A stretch of DNA of 64,000 bases. It comes from Micractinium sp. NFX-FRZ. Lineage: Eukaryota > Chlorophyta > Trebouxiophyceae > Chlorellales > Chlorellaceae. Of the stretch, positions 1 through 11,419 are shown piece by piece. Made by a program: the position numbers and the translations under genes. The stretch's first letter is position 1; the number at the start of each line of letters is the position of its first letter. The notes under the pieces are model-generated. The model saw nothing but the letters and a program-made list of their open reading frames with translations. It was not told the origin of the DNA and did no database searches. The stretch covers positions 62,001 to 126,000 of the forward strand of contig JAPTJF010000124.1 in NCBI GenBank assembly GCA_029339195.1, written 5' to 3'.

Positions 1-17
1 CCTCTCCTTCCCTGCAG

Positions 18-140
18 GCCGCTGTCAGCGAGAGCGACACATACTTTATTGAGGCGCAGCCCGGCGCCGACCTGGCCTTCCTCACCGCCCTCTGCATGGC
101 AGTGGACGAGCTCTTCCAAGATGTGCAGCAGGACGACTAG
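18..140 (+). CDS. LURP-one-related (LOR) protein, 3' terminal exon only
   Basis: This is the last exon of a gene that begins before the window. A polypyrimidine stretch and cag acceptor precede position 18, and the frame runs 40 codons to TAG at 138-140. The peptide contains YFIEAQPGADLAFLTALCMA followed by VDELFQD, nearly identical to the end of the complete paralogue at 740-3456. That marks it as the last strand and C-terminal helix of the tubby-like LOR fold (DUF567). LOR proteins are small beta-barrel proteins related to the Tubby C-terminal domain; in plants some respond to pathogens, but their biochemical role is unclear. The neighbouring copy indicates a tandem duplication. Confidence in the family rests on the paralogue. 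Confidence 0.85.
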   Translation, partial: AAVSESDTYFIEAQPGADLAFLTALCMAVDELFQDVQQDD

Positions 141-739
141 AGGGCACACTCCTTGTGGGAGGCCTGGGGCGCTGCATGAGGCTCGCCGCTGGGCTGGTCA
201 GGATGGCTGCCAGGCGACGGCTGGGCTGGCGATGGCTGGGCTGGCGGCACCGGTGCAGCGCCAGCGGTGCAGCGCCAGCACCAGCGCTTCAGTGGGCGCG
301 GCAGGCGGTGACTGGCCTACCAGCCGGGCTCAGTGATCCTCCCATGAACACCACCTCTCTCAGATCTCTTTGCATGCGCCCAGCAGTCTATCTACCCCCT
401 GCAAGCCCGGGGCTGCCCTGCGGTCATATCCCCCAACCGCCTCGTGTGCTTCCCCATCTCATGTTGGGCGCACAAAAACGAATGAATGCCGCTGGCATCT
501 AACGTGTGACTCCTGCCATTTCCTGACTTGGCTGCCGCACGTGTACCATTGTGCAACAGGCAGTCAGCTGCCAGAGCGGGGTGCCGGCGCAGCTTGCAGA
601 TCACTGTACGGTACAGGCAGAACAACACTGGCTCAGACTCCAGCTACCACTTGGTCAGTTGGGAGCTGGCTGCATCTCTTGCTGCTCCGTCGCACCAGCA
701 AGAGGTTTCAGACGCCAACACCGCGAATCGAGAGCGAGA
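141..739. other. Intergenic region between the two LOR paralogues
   Basis: This stretch holds the 3' flank of the first LOR gene and the promoter and 5' UTR of the second. I see no convincing coding exon and no TGTAA signal. Positions 225-290 carry short direct repeats of a ctggc/cagcgc type. Confidence 0.5.
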
Positions 740-3456
740 ATGGCATACCTAGGGCAACTGCTGCCGCCCGGCCCGGCGCCCGCTGGTGGGCCCGCCACGC
801 CCGTCGTGGACGCCGGCTACTGCACGCCGGGAACAGTAAGCACGCGATGGAAGTCGAGGGACAGCGGGGGGAGCAGCAGAAAGGCGTGTTGAGCCGCCGA
901 CAGCCCACCGCCCCCGCCGCCGCCCCGCCTGCACCCAGCCACAGCCTGCTGCCCACTGCTGTTGTAACAGAAACGGCGCGACCCCTGAGTTTGCCACTGC
1001 ACGTTCTGCTTCACATGCTGCGCCGTACTGACCGGACACCTTTCACTGCTCTGCCTGGAGGAGTGCACACCGCTGCCGCAAGCAACTGCCAGCCCATTCA
1101 CGCCTCCTGCCCCGCCGACACCTGTTGCCCCGCCCCCGGCATGCGGGTGCTGCCGCTGCTCTCGAGCGCTGCCTGACCTTCCACTGCCCATGTGATGTAT
1201 TTTTTTGTGCTGCAGATCACTCTCAAGGCCAAGGAGAAGAAGTTCAGCATGACCGGGGACGGCTTCAGCGTGACCGGCCCTGATGGGAGCGCATGGTTCA
1301 GGTGGGCCTGCCACATGCCACATGGCCACCTGCGCAGCTGGCTGTGCTGAGAACGGGCACCCTGGCTGCCTGCCTGCCTGCCTGCCTGACCCCACCTCGC
1401 CCGCTGGCAGCCTCCTAGCGTACCACGGCCACGCTGTGCCCTCCCCAGCATAGCGTGATCATGCTGCCATGCGGATGCATGATCCGCTGGCGGTGTGCCT
1501 CCCGGGGATGACACCCACCACACCAGGTCCTGCCCGGAACCTTGTGGACTATCAGTAACGGACTATCGCTACCTACCACTGGGGCAACTCTACAAGGGTC
1601 TGTCCACCTACCACCCATGTGCAGCGTCAACGCCAAGCTGCTCTCCATGCGGGACAAGCGCGTGCTGCTGGACGGCGCGGGGCGCCCCGCCTGCGGCCTG
1701 CAGAAGAAGCTCATGTCCCTCAAGCCCGCCTGGGAGCTCTTCCGGGGGGGCGACTTCACCCAGCACGTGGCCACCATTAAGTGAGTGTGCCGGAGGAGGT
1801 GGGCAGGGACCGAAGCTACCTGGGGGCATGAGTTTGTGGTGGGGAGGGAGCAGCAGGGAGTGGGGCGGCGGTCACCAACCTCGGAGCCTGCCGCCAATTG
1901 CCTGCTGCCCGCGGCCCTTCACGGCCTGCGCCCCCCCATGGCATCGACCGCCTCTGCGCCCCTCCACACGTCTGTACTCCTACATGCAGCAGCTGCTGAG
2001 CCCATCACCCTGCGTCTGGTTTCCTGGCACTGACCTGCTGCCACCGCTCTGTGCGGCTCGTTTATCCTCTGGCAGGCACAGGGTAGTGAACCTTTGGGGC
2101 GATGAGTTGCCTGCGTGCGTCTTGTGGCCCTCCCCTCCCCACAGCGTCCCATGCAGAGGTGACCGGCCATTTGATGAGGCCCTGTGCCTTGGATCTGACC
2201 GCCCCTTCAATCACAAAGCACTTCTGTTCACAACTGCCGGTCACTGCTGCAGGAAGAAGCTGCTGACTCTCAAGCCAACCGTGAATGTGTTCCTGTCGGC
2301 CCTGGTGGGGGATGGAGACCAGGAGCCGGACTTCAAGGTCAAGGGTGGGTGGGCGGGGCGGGGCGGGCGGGGCACACACCATGCTGTACCTTTACAACAC
2401 AATAGAGGCACAGGTTTGGGGAGGGGGAGGAGGCGGGCTTGCAGGTCAAGGGTGGGCGGGTGGGCGGGGCACACACCATGCTGTGCCTGTATGGCGCACT
2501 AGAGGCACAGGTTTGGGGAGGGGGAACAGGAGGCGGGCTTGCAGGTCAATGGTGGGTGGGCTTTCTGGGGGTCAGACCCCAGCGCACCCCTCATCCTACC
2601 TAGCCCAGCTCAGTGCCTTTGACAGGGCAGGGTTGGCTGGGTGGACGTGGCTGCGCAGCGGCGTGGCGCATGCAGCGCCGTACCATAGGCACTCCCCTGG
2701 TCACGACCTGACTTGACCCAGCGGCACTGGCAGGTAACAGCTTGAGACACCTGCTACCGCGCGCACCATGCCCCACTCTGCGGCTCCCCCACCACAACCG
2801 CGCCCCGCAGGCAACTTCCTGGCCAAGAAATTCGAGGTGCTGGACGTGCGGGGCGGCCGCGAGACGGTCATTGCAAAGGTGCGCGCATGTCTTGCAACAC
2901 CCCCACCCCGCCCTTGGCATGCCAGCTTCCATTGGGTCACCGCCGGCGCCGGCCGTGTAGCTGCCTGCAGCATATGCACGCATGCCTGCCCTGCACGCAA
3001 GCTGAGGCCGCCATGCTGAGCTGGCTGCCGTGCTGAGCTGGCTGCCGTGCTGAGCTGCAGCTGCTGCTGCCAGCAGGCCCACACAGGTCCATTGTGAGAG
3101 CCGGTTCATCGGGGCCTTTTCTGCCTGCCCCACTCAGCTCCCCGCCCCCCTGCCCCCTCCCCTCCCTCTGCCTTCGCCTCCCTCCCTCCCCATACAGATC
3201 CACAGGGAGAGCCGGTTCAGTGGGGCCTTTTCTGCCTACCCTGCTCATCTGCCTGCCCCCCTGCCCCCTTCCCTCTCTCCCCATACAGATCCACAAGGAG
3301 AGCCGGTTCAGCGGCGTGCAGGCCTTCATGTCGGCAGCCCTCACGGACGCCGACAACTATTTCATCGAGGCGCAGCCGGGCGCCGACCTGGCCTTCCTCA
3401 CCGCCCTGTGCATGGCGGTTGATGAGCTGTTCCAGGACAACTCCGGAGACAGCTGA
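740..3456 (+). CDS. LURP-one-related (LOR/DUF567) protein
   Basis: Six exons join in phase: 740-835, 1216-1301, 1625-1780, 2253-2344, 2811-2878 and 3289-3456, giving 221 residues, the usual size for a single-domain LOR protein. Recognisable pieces in order are a short Pro/Ala-rich start, ITLKAKEKKFSMTGDGFSVT with GPDGSAWF, VNAKLLSMRDKRVLLDGAGR, the LQKKLMSLKPAWELFRG strand pair, then NFLAKKFEVLDVRGG and the C-terminal helix LAFLTALCMAVDELFQ. The fold is a 12-strand Tubby-like barrel around a hydrophobic helix. Membrane or phosphoinositide binding has been proposed for the superfamily but is not shown by this sequence. The start was chosen at MAYLGQLL because the first exon ends in phase 0 with a good donor. 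It is the tandem paralogue of the partial gene at 18-140. Introns 4 and 5 contain internal duplications. Confidence 0.88.
2345..2560 (+). repeat. Tandem ~110-bp repeat in intron 4 of the LOR gene
   Basis: Two near-identical units follow the exon 4 donor, each with GGTGGGCGGGGC, ACACACCATGCTGT, AGAGGCACAGGTTTGGGGAG and GGCGGGCTTGCAGGTCAA. The end of each unit (caggtcaaggGTGGG or caggtcaatgGTGGG) resembles the exon 4 end and donor (aaggtcaaggGTGGG), so the unit appears to have spread from the exon/intron border. Confidence 0.75.
3087..3312 (+). repeat. Two decayed copies of the terminal exon's 5' edge plus the real one
   Basis: The true last exon opens at 3289 with ATCCACAAGGAGAGCCGGTT. Similar sequences occur after AG at 3198 (ATCCACAGGGAGAGCCGGTT) and at 3087 (a weaker copy retaining gagagccggttcat). 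The upstream two also share ggggccttttctgcct. Spacings are 111 and 91 bp. The copy at 3198 keeps a catacag acceptor. Confidence 0.85.
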
Positions 3457-4495
3457 GCTGCCCTGCCCGCCCTGCACACGCACGTGCGCGGCGCCTGCCC
3501 CAATGCATGCAGCAGCAGCAGCAGCGGCAGCAAGCGATGAAGCGGCAGCAGCGGCAGCAGCAGCAAAGTAGCAGCGTTGTCGCCGGCGGCGGCAGGGTGC
3601 CGGCAACCGCTGCCCCAGCACGCGCAGCGGCAGAGGCAGCGGGACACTGGTGGCCGCTGTGAGGGCCGTGTCGAAGGCGTGCGTGATGGAAGGCGTGATG
3701 GGAGAAGCGGGGCCCAGCAAGGCTGACATGGTGTGCCTGTGGGGTGTCCGCCTGCCTCTCGCTCCATTCCCAAACATCCTGCCCAGCACCCCATGATGCC
3801 ATGCCCGCCTCTACGATGTGGCACCAGGCAAGGAATGCATGCCTGTCTTCTTTTCTCACTCAATCAGCAACTTCTGGTAGCACTGCGTTTTTGTCAATCC
3901 GACCCCGGCCTGGCGCCCCTTTGCCAATGCTGGGCGCAATGCCAGTGTCGTGTCGTGGCGCACACCCTTCAGGCGCTGCTCCATCCTGTGAAGCTCCCTG
4001 TAAACATGCAACCGCTTGCGCTGCTCACTTCTCGCCCTGGGTTACTCGCGGGAGGGCAAGCGCACGCAGCGGATGGGTTTGGAAATGAAGGGGCTGTGAA
4101 TGGTGGCTTGCTGGGGTGCCAGCGGCTCTGCCTGGCTGCTCCGCCCCGCGGCGGTGCACTGCCGCCCGCGGCGGTAGGGGAGGGGACGGGCAGCTTGCCC
4201 AGCGATGATAGCGCGCTGATTGGCCACACTGGCAATTGTTGCGACATGCCATAAACTAATCCTCTAATCGTCCTGCCGTGGTAGGGCCACGCTCCCGTCG
4301 CGCGCGTTCAGCGGCACACGCCCTCCACACTTCCGGTGCCACCTCGCCTTTAAGGCCGGGTGATCAGAGCGCGATGGCGCTGTCTATCGCTCTTGTCACT
4401 CTGTCTGAAGAAGACCACAAAACGTTGGGGGACGGGCGCCCACACACCGGTCTCAGCACGGACGGGCAACTGGCACTTGGGGGCCTTCACGCACC
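3457..4495. other. Intergenic region: LOR 3' flank and phosphate-transporter promoter
   Basis: About 1 kb without a supportable gene. The first part has an imperfect CAG/GCGG run (about 3508-3570). A TGTAA signal lies at 3999-4003. The rest would be the promoter and 5' UTR of the PHO4-type transporter. I looked for a P1BS-type phosphate-starvation motif (GNATATNC) upstream of 4496 and did not see one. Confidence 0.5.
3999..4003 (+). promoter_or_regulatory. Putative TGTAA polyadenylation signal, LOR gene
   Basis: TGTAA is the usual green-algal nuclear poly(A) signal. This copy lies about 540 bp after the LOR stop codon on the same strand. A pentamer can occur by chance, so support is modest. 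Confidence 0.4.
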
Positions 4496-7400
4496 ATGGT
4501 GTACAATGACGTGCTATGGAGTAAGTACAAGCGATAATGTATGCATGCCGTCGCCAAAGGCATGGTTCAGATGTCACGCACGCCCGGGTGGGGCGGCGTG
4601 GTAGGGTGGTTGGGTCTTCACCTCCCGCTCCGGGCCCCCCTGCAGTGTTCATTTGCGGCATTGGGCTGAGCTTCGTGGTCGGCTTCGGCTTGGGCGCAAA
4701 TGTGAGTGACTTGCGATGCGGCGGAGGGTACTGCAGCTAGGTGCACAGCTGGCATGGGTGGTGGTACCGCAGGCTGCCTGCGCAATGACAGCCCAGGTGC
4801 CAGTCCAGCCCATCTAAAATTTATAGCTGGCATGGGGTGACAAGGGGCAGGAGGGGCGTGAGGGGCGTGCCCTGAGAGAAGGCAGGAGGGGCATGGGGTG
4901 ACAAGGAGCAGGAGGTTTGGCCGCACGCCCAAATTGGCACCGCGGGCAAGGCACGGCCCCTCACGCAGCCGCTCTGCCACTCCTGATCGCCTGAGTGAAG
5001 GACTGCGCGAATGCGTTTGGCCCTAGCGTCGGTTCTCGCGCGCTCACCATGCGGCAGGCGCTCTTGGTGGCATGTAAGCCTGCGCCCCTGCCTGCCTGCC
5101 CTGCCTGCCGCATTGCCGCCCCGCCCGCCCGCCCGCCTGCTCCGTCTCCGCATGGCCGCCCGCCCGAGTGCCTCGTCTGCTTCTGCTAGAATTGGGTTTA
5201 CCCTTCTGGGCAGCCCACACCGTCGTGACATGGGCAGCCCCCAACGTCGAATCCTCTGCACCGCGCTCCCGCCGGCGCCCACCCTCCCTGCCTTCCGCCC
5301 CGCGCCCCCCCCCGCCCCCCCGCCCCTGCAGCAATCTTCGAGTTTACTGGTGCCGTGCTGATGGGCTCTGGAGTCGTCTCCACCATCCGCTCCGGCATCA
5401 CCAACGTCTCATACTTTCTGGACAAGCCCGATGTGCTGGCCTGTGAGTGTGTGGGTCTGGGGGGGGGGGGGAAGCAGGGTGTGGTGGTGGTGGTGTGACA
5501 GCAGACAGCCGCTGCATATGCACATTGCTTTAAATTCCTGCCCACCACGGCCAAGCAAGCAGCCAGCGGCCCAGGCAGCGCCCCTCCTGGCGTCGCGCTC
5601 ACCGCCTGTCGCACCACAGCTGGTTGATTCCTGGTCCCCACCTTGTGCCCATGTGCAGATGGCATGCTGTGCGCGCTCCTGGCTACATCCATCTGGCTGC
5701 TCATCGCCACGCACATGGAGGTGTGCAGCCATGAATTACTGTCTTTGCATGTTGTTGCTGCTGCTTGCTGCTGCGTGCTGCTTGCTGCTGCGTGCTGCTT
5801 GCTGCTGCTTGCTGCTGCTTGCTGCTGCCTCCGCGCCACCCGCCTTGCACCTCCTCCTGCCTGCACACCAGTGTGCCTCATCTCCCCTTCCCGCCTCCCC
5901 TTCCCCCGCCCACCGCAAACGCAACCATGCAGCTCCCCGTCTCCTCCACCCATTCTATCGTGTCGGCTGTGGTGGGCATGACAGTCGTGTCCGCCGGCTG
6001 GGATGCCGTCAATTGGGCGACGACGGTTTCAAAGTTCCCGTACCTCAAGGGCCTGGCTGGCATCGTGAGTGTGTGGGATTCAGAAGCAGCGCTTGTTGCA
6101 AGGGCTGCACTGTGTGGAAATGGGGGCATGGCGGCTGCGAGTGAGCTTAGCTACTGTTTTGTTCCAGCATGACCGGGAGTGCGCAGGAGGGCTGCGCGCA
6201 GGGAGAAGGGATATGCCTGGTGGCAAGGCATGCAGCGGGGCCCGACCCCCCACTTGAGCTCACAGCTGGCTGTGCCATTGCTGCTGCAGCCGTCGGCACC
6301 CAAGACAGCCCGCCGAACTGGCCGCCTTCGCACCCACCCACCCCGCCCCGCCCCCCTGCCCGCAGTGCCTCTCCTGGGTGGTCTCCCCAGTGTTGGCCGG
6401 CGGCTTTTCGATCGTCCTCTTCTTCTTCATCCGCCTCATCGTGCTGCGCAGCAACAACGCGTACCAGCGCAGCCTCTGGCTGTGAGTGCTGTGCTGTGCT
6501 GTGCTGTGCTGGCTGTGCTGTGCTGTGCTGTGCTGCGCCGCCTCCTGCTGCAGCCGGGCCTGCGCTGGGACAGCGTGCATGCATGCCGCCTGCTGTGTGT
6601 GCACTCAGCCTGCTGTGCGCAACGCAGACTGCTGTCTTGGCAGCTGGCTGACCGCTGCGTGCCCGCTTGCTGGCCCCCCCGCTGCTTTGCAGGCTCCCGC
6701 TCTTCACCTTCGCCACCTTCTTCATCGTCACATACTTTGTCATTGCCAAGGTAAGCGTCTGGGCGGTTGATTCTATTAATACACATAGCACCAGCGCCCG
6801 CAAAGCCAGCAGGCCTCCGAGCCTGGTCCTCCGCTGGCCTCCCACCGACCACGGCCGCCTGCCCCGCTCCTTCCGCAGGCGGGCATGCAGTTTGGGTGGG
6901 AGAAGACGCCCGATGCCAAGAAGGCCTGGATCTCAGCCTGCGTGGCCACCGGCACCTGCCTCATCTCCGCCCTGGTGGGCATCCCCCTGATCAAGAAGAG
7001 GGTGGAGGCCGACATGGCAGAGATGGAGCGGGCCAGCCCCGCGCCCGGCAAGGACAAGGCCCCCGGCGGCGGCAGCGGCTCCGATGAGTCTGATGAGGAG
7101 GCGGGCACCCAGCAGGCACAGCAGCCGCAGCAGCAGGTGAGCGCAACGGCGCGCATGGGTGTGGCGTCTTGGGCTCCTGATGCTCCCCCACCAGTCAGTC
7201 TGTGTAACCCACCAACGCCCTCTGTGTTCCCCCTCCGTCCCTGGCCCAACACATCGCTGCTTGGTTTTAGGTGTTCACACACAACCGAACTCCAATCCCT
7301 GCCTACTGCCCCCCGCCGTGCGCCCCGCAGGCGCCCACTAACACGCCCAAGGCGCTGCAGACCTTCCGCAAGTCCCGCTTCTGGAAGGCGCTCAACCACG

Positions 7401-10344
7401 GGCTGGACCAGGACATCCACCAGGTGGGGCGGGGGCGGTGGGTGGGCATTTCAGTCCACGGGGAGCAGGCAGCAGCACTGGGGAGGGAAGCATCGGGGCG
7501 CTGCATGCTGGGCAAGAGATGCTGGCAGCGGCAGCCGCGTCGCGCGCAGCCCTGTGCTGCACTCCTGCCGCCTGCCCGGCCCTGGCGGTGACGTCCCGTC
7601 TCTGGCCCCACCCCGCCGCAGCTTCCACAGGCTCAGGTTGTGAAAACTCTGCTTTCCTGGTAACCGGTGCAGGAGATTGAGAAGGATGAGCGGGTTGCCG
7701 AGATCCACAGCGTGGCAGAGGTGTTCGACACCAAGGCAGAGGTGGGTGCCACACTGTGCCTTCACAGCCCTACGCTTCGCATCCATTTGTGTGTGTTATC
7801 TGCTGCTGCCGTTGGGAGGTTGGGCGGCTTGTAGACGGGTTGGCACCTCTGCCCAGGAGGAGGCGGGCTAAAAAGCGCACGTGCCGTCTGGGACGGCTGC
7901 AAGGCCTCCCATTGGCAGTGCGCGGGACTCCCAAGGCTCGGAGCCTGCTGCTGAAATGAAAAAGAATAAAATCCACACGCCCTCCCCTGCCTGCCTGCAG
8001 ACCAGCTTCAAGTACCTGCAGGTCTTCACCGCCTGCGCCAACTCCTTTGGTAAGCGCCCCGGCCCTGGCAGGTTTCAGGGCCACCAGCGCTAATGTGTGC
8101 CGTGTGTCAGCGGTCATTCACATCCCTGTTCACATGTACCTCATGTTATTCCCTCCCACTGACTGTCCTGCAGCTCACGGTTCTAATGAGGTGGCAAACT
8201 CGGTGGGCGCACTGGCAGCCATCTACCAGGTGTGCCTCCTTCCCTTTGCCCTGCTTGAACCGTTCTGATGTCAGTTTCATGAAGCTGAGCAGGCACCTGC
8301 CTGACTCTGCCAGTGCCTGCCCTGCCAGGTAACCACCGACCCTGCTCTGCTGCCCCACAAAGCAACCCAGTTGCGTAGAACAGGCCTTGCCTGCACTGCA
8401 GCATATTTAGGCGTGGCGCCAAGGCGTCAAGTTCCGCCCCCGTTCCCACCTGGACGCGGGCCTGCTCTCACTCAGTTCACAACACACGCTGTTTTCCTCC
8501 CTATCTCGCCGTCTGCAGATCTGGCGTGACACCGAGGTGTCGAGCACCGCCCCCGTGCCCACCTGGCTGCTGGCCATCGGCGGCGTGGGCATCGTGCTGG
8601 GCGTGGCGCTGTGGGGCTACAAGATCATGCGGGTGCTGGGCGTGCAGATGGCCAAGCTCACCAACTCCCGCGGTGAGGCAGCTACCTCTTTTATTGCTAG
8701 GTGATGGATGGGAAGCTGCAGGGCTGCACATCCATGTGCGTGCTGGGTATGCTGGGGGGCCCAAGCTCGCCCAATGCACACCATGGGCCCGTGCGGCATG
8801 TGGTGTGCGGTGTGTGTGGCGTGTGCCAGCAGCTACTCGTGGCTGCGCTTGGCGAGCCAGCCTGGGATGGGACGCGTTGCCCACCAGGCACTGCCGATTG
8901 AGTCGACACGAGACCTACTCACGCCTGCATGCCCCGCTGTCCTTTGTGCAGGGTTCACTGTGGAGATCTGCGCCGCTGCCGTCGTCATCCTGGCTTCCCG
9001 CTTCGACCTCCCCCTCTCGTGAGCAGCGCCTCCGCCGCCCGCCATGCCCCGCCCGCCGCCCGCAGTGTCCCTGGCATCGCCAGCCCCACTGCACTTGCTG
9101 CTGAGCTGGCATATGCTGTGGGTCGACTTCCCCTGGAAAACACTCCTCCTGTGCACCACGTCTGCTGACCCCCTCCTGCCCCCGCTCGACAACACGACCT
9201 GCCCACCTGCCTTGCAGCACCACCCACGCCGCTGTGGGCGCCGTGGCGGGCGTGGGCCTGATTGAGGGGAGCAAGGCAAGTGAGGCAGGGGCAGCCACAG
9301 GGCAATGCATCGGGTTAGCTCTGCAGTATGCCTAAGTCTGAGTGGCCATCTGCTAGTTTGCTGAGAACGCGTGACCTGCGCCATGCCACGGCGTCCCACG
9401 ATCCCGCCCTCTGACAAGTACAAGATCTTTGTGAAGTCCCTGGTGCGACACGCTGTGGCCTGCTGGTGTAGTTGAACCCTCTGCCAGGGGATGTGGCATG
9501 CTGCGCTTGATGCCTGCAGGCGGTCAACGGGCGGCTCTTCATCAAGTGCGTGGCCGGCTGGATCTTCACCATCGGCTTTGTGGCCGCGCTGGCTGCCGCC
9601 TTCACCGCCCAGGCAAGCGCTTCCAGAGGAAGGCCATAGCGGTGCCAGGCGCGCTGGCGCCGTGTCTGCCACAGAAACGGCGCCAGCGCATGTGTTCCGC
9701 CCGGGCCTTGCCTCCTCCGATGCCGCCGTACCCCAGCCAGCCGCACTGATCTAAAGCAGCATCCGTCCCGCTTCAGTTAGCTTCAGCCCGCTGAGTTGCA
9801 CTGCACCCCTGGCGGTGCCCCCCCTACTTCCTTCTCACGCTTGCCGCCACCCTCCCCCCCGGTGCCGCCCTTCCCCACTGCAGGGCGTGTATGCACCCAA
9901 CCTCTCCAGCACCAACGAGCGCACCACCGTCGGCGCTTACCTCAACACCACTGCCGTGGACCTGGCAGCAATGCTGGAGGCGGCGGGGCTTGCGCTAGGC
10001 AACGCCACCATGGTGCAGCAGGCGCAGGTGGGTGGGTGGGGGAGAGGCGGGCAGGCAGGTTGGGTGGGCTGGCGAGCAGTACTCTAGCTGAGCCGACCCA
10101 GAGGGTGCCATGCCTGGGCAGAACATTGCGCTGGGGCTGTGTTGTCACACGACGACGACGGTCGTCCCCAAGCTGACTCTCACATGTTCTCCCTGCCCAT
10201 GCGCCTCCCTCCCACTGCCCGCAGAGCATTGCCGCCCTTACCGCGGGCCAGCAGAGGCCGATCGTCTCCCTGATCCCGCCTATGGACACCCAGATGGCGG
10301 CGCTCACTTACGTCAACCAGTCGGGCCTCTACGACACGGCGTAA
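4496..10344 (+). CDS. PiT/PHO4-family (SLC20-type) inorganic phosphate transporter
   Basis: Nineteen exons join in consistent phase from ATG 4496 to TAA 10342-10344, giving about 597 residues. This family moves inorganic phosphate with Na+ or H+ across membranes. Both halves of the inverted-repeat fold are present. The N-terminal signature is GANDCANAFGPSVGS followed by LPVSSTHSIVSAVVG. The C-terminal signature is ANSFAHGSNEVANSVGALAA followed by PLSTTHAAVGAVAG. Between them lie several hydrophobic helices and a long acidic/Gln-rich cytosolic loop (exons 9-11, with GSDESDEEAG and a QQ-rich stretch). The N terminus is short, beginning MVYNDVLWMFICGIG, so the first membrane span starts almost at once. 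Two introns use GC donors (9276 and 9613). Substrate and coupling ion are inferred from the family. Plasma-membrane location is likely, since no plastid transit peptide is visible. Confidence 0.93.
4806..4916 (+). repeat. Intronic direct repeat in the phosphate-transporter gene
   Basis: The string ggcatggggtgacaagg followed by g(g/a)gcaggagg occurs twice about 60 bp apart in intron 2, with a shorter related cggaggggcgtg-like unit between. No coding potential is seen. Confidence 0.6.
5750..5830 (+). repeat. CTG-rich (tgctgcttgctgctg)n microsatellite in intron 5
   Basis: Imperfect copies of tgctgcttgctgctgcg fill about 80 bp of intron 5 of the phosphate transporter. It is simple-sequence DNA. 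Confidence 0.85.
6482..6538 (+). repeat. (GCTGT)n pentanucleotide repeat starting at a 5' splice site
   Basis: Right after the exon 7 donor (gtgagt), the intron runs into repeated ctgtg/gctgt pentamers interrupted once by ggctgtg. A related pentamer tract lies near 28263-28340 and, as its complement, at 46440-46492. Confidence 0.8.
8402..8463 (+). repeat. Decayed copy of exon 14's 5' edge in the preceding intron
   Basis: After a ctgcactgcag acceptor-like stretch, this segment has gcgtgg(c/a)gcc, then ccgcccccgttcccacctgg, matching exon 14 from 8519 (GCGTGACACC, then CCGCCCCCGTGCCCACCTGG). The offset is 117 bp. The copy has base changes and an in-frame TAG near its start, so it is not a usable exon. 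Confidence 0.85.
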
Positions 10345-11419
10345 ATGCGAACGAGGCGCACGAGGGGCTGGCTGCCCCTGGGATCAGTTGCAGAGAGCGT
10401 GAGAGGAACCCAACCTCGACCCATCAGCTACAGCTGCTGGACAGCATTACTACAGTGTCAGTGTCAGTATTACCATCTTATTGGGTTTAATAGTGGCCAA
10501 CTAACTTAATAATGAATACATGTTCTGCCAACTAACTTACTAATGAACACATCTTCTGCGTTCCCGTATGCGTGAAGGCCACAGGCCCATCCGTTTTGAG
10601 CCACTGCTGCTCCATTTCATGCAGCCTGCCCCATCTATCTGCACGTCGTCACGCTACATTAGTGTGCAATTATGCCCGCCCCCACCTCCCCTGCCACGTG
10701 CATCTGCCGGCCAGCGCTGGCCTGCACCGCCCCTGCACCCAGCGTGCACAGCGCTGGTGGCAGCCGCGCACTGTGCCTGACCATCATGGCAGCATCATCC
10801 AGCCCCCCACTTCCGTGCCAGCGCAATATTCAGTTCTTCCAGCTTCCCTCTGCTCGCTACAACTGTAATATCTCAATTGTGCAGCACCTTTGCGCATAGA
10901 TCTGCCCCCCGTCTTGTGGATCTGCTGCTGCTGCTGATGCTGCCGCTGCTGTGACATCCTGCTGCTGAGCATCCTGCTGCTGCGGCCCTCCCCCCCACGC
11001 CCCAACCCAGCGGCCCTTGCGGTTTGGCCTGCCACAGTCCACTGCCGCCGTCCTGGCCATGCTGTAGCACAGCTTCCTCCATCCTGAGAAAAGGAGAGGC
11101 AGGAAGAACCGCAGCCAGCCGACTTGGGAAGAACCGCCTGTGCATTTCCCGACGTGCACAGGAGTGGGCGCTGGCGCTGCCTGTGCCGCTGCGGCTCATC
11201 ACAACCGCAGGCCCAGGGCGTGCTAACGCATCCCCGCAGCCTTTGAGTCAACCACAATAGGATCATGCTTGAGAAACTGCTTTGTGGGCTTTTGTGGGCT
11301 CACCTGCGCCACTGTGGAATGGCGCATGTTGCGCACCGTCCGTAGTACAGCGCCCACCCTCTTGTTGCCTCGAATTGCCACACTCGGCTGTAAACATATC
11401 CGACTCTCCGCAGAGCGGG
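10345..11419. other. Intergenic region with an AT-rich tandem repeat
   Basis: No gene is supported here. The region holds the 3' flank of the phosphate transporter and the promoter of the SGNH-like gene. A TGTAA signal lies at 10864-10868, 520 bp after the stop. At 10497-10559 a 31-bp AT-rich unit (ccaactaactta...tctg) occurs twice in tandem, which stands out in this GC-rich window. Confidence 0.55.
10497..10559 (+). repeat. AT-rich 31-bp tandem duplication
   Basis: Two adjacent units beginning ccaactaactta differ at a few positions (taatgaatacatgttctg against ctaatgaacacatcttctg). It lies about 150 bp after the phosphate-transporter stop, probably in its 3' UTR. Confidence 0.8.

Noticed and set aside
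9414..9470. Possible copy of phosphate-transporter exon 17 (agatctttgtgaagtccctgg)
   Set aside because: Only about 20 bp resembles the exon's CTCTTCATCAAGTGCGTGG, with several mismatches and no acceptor; too weak to count with the clear exon-edge copies.
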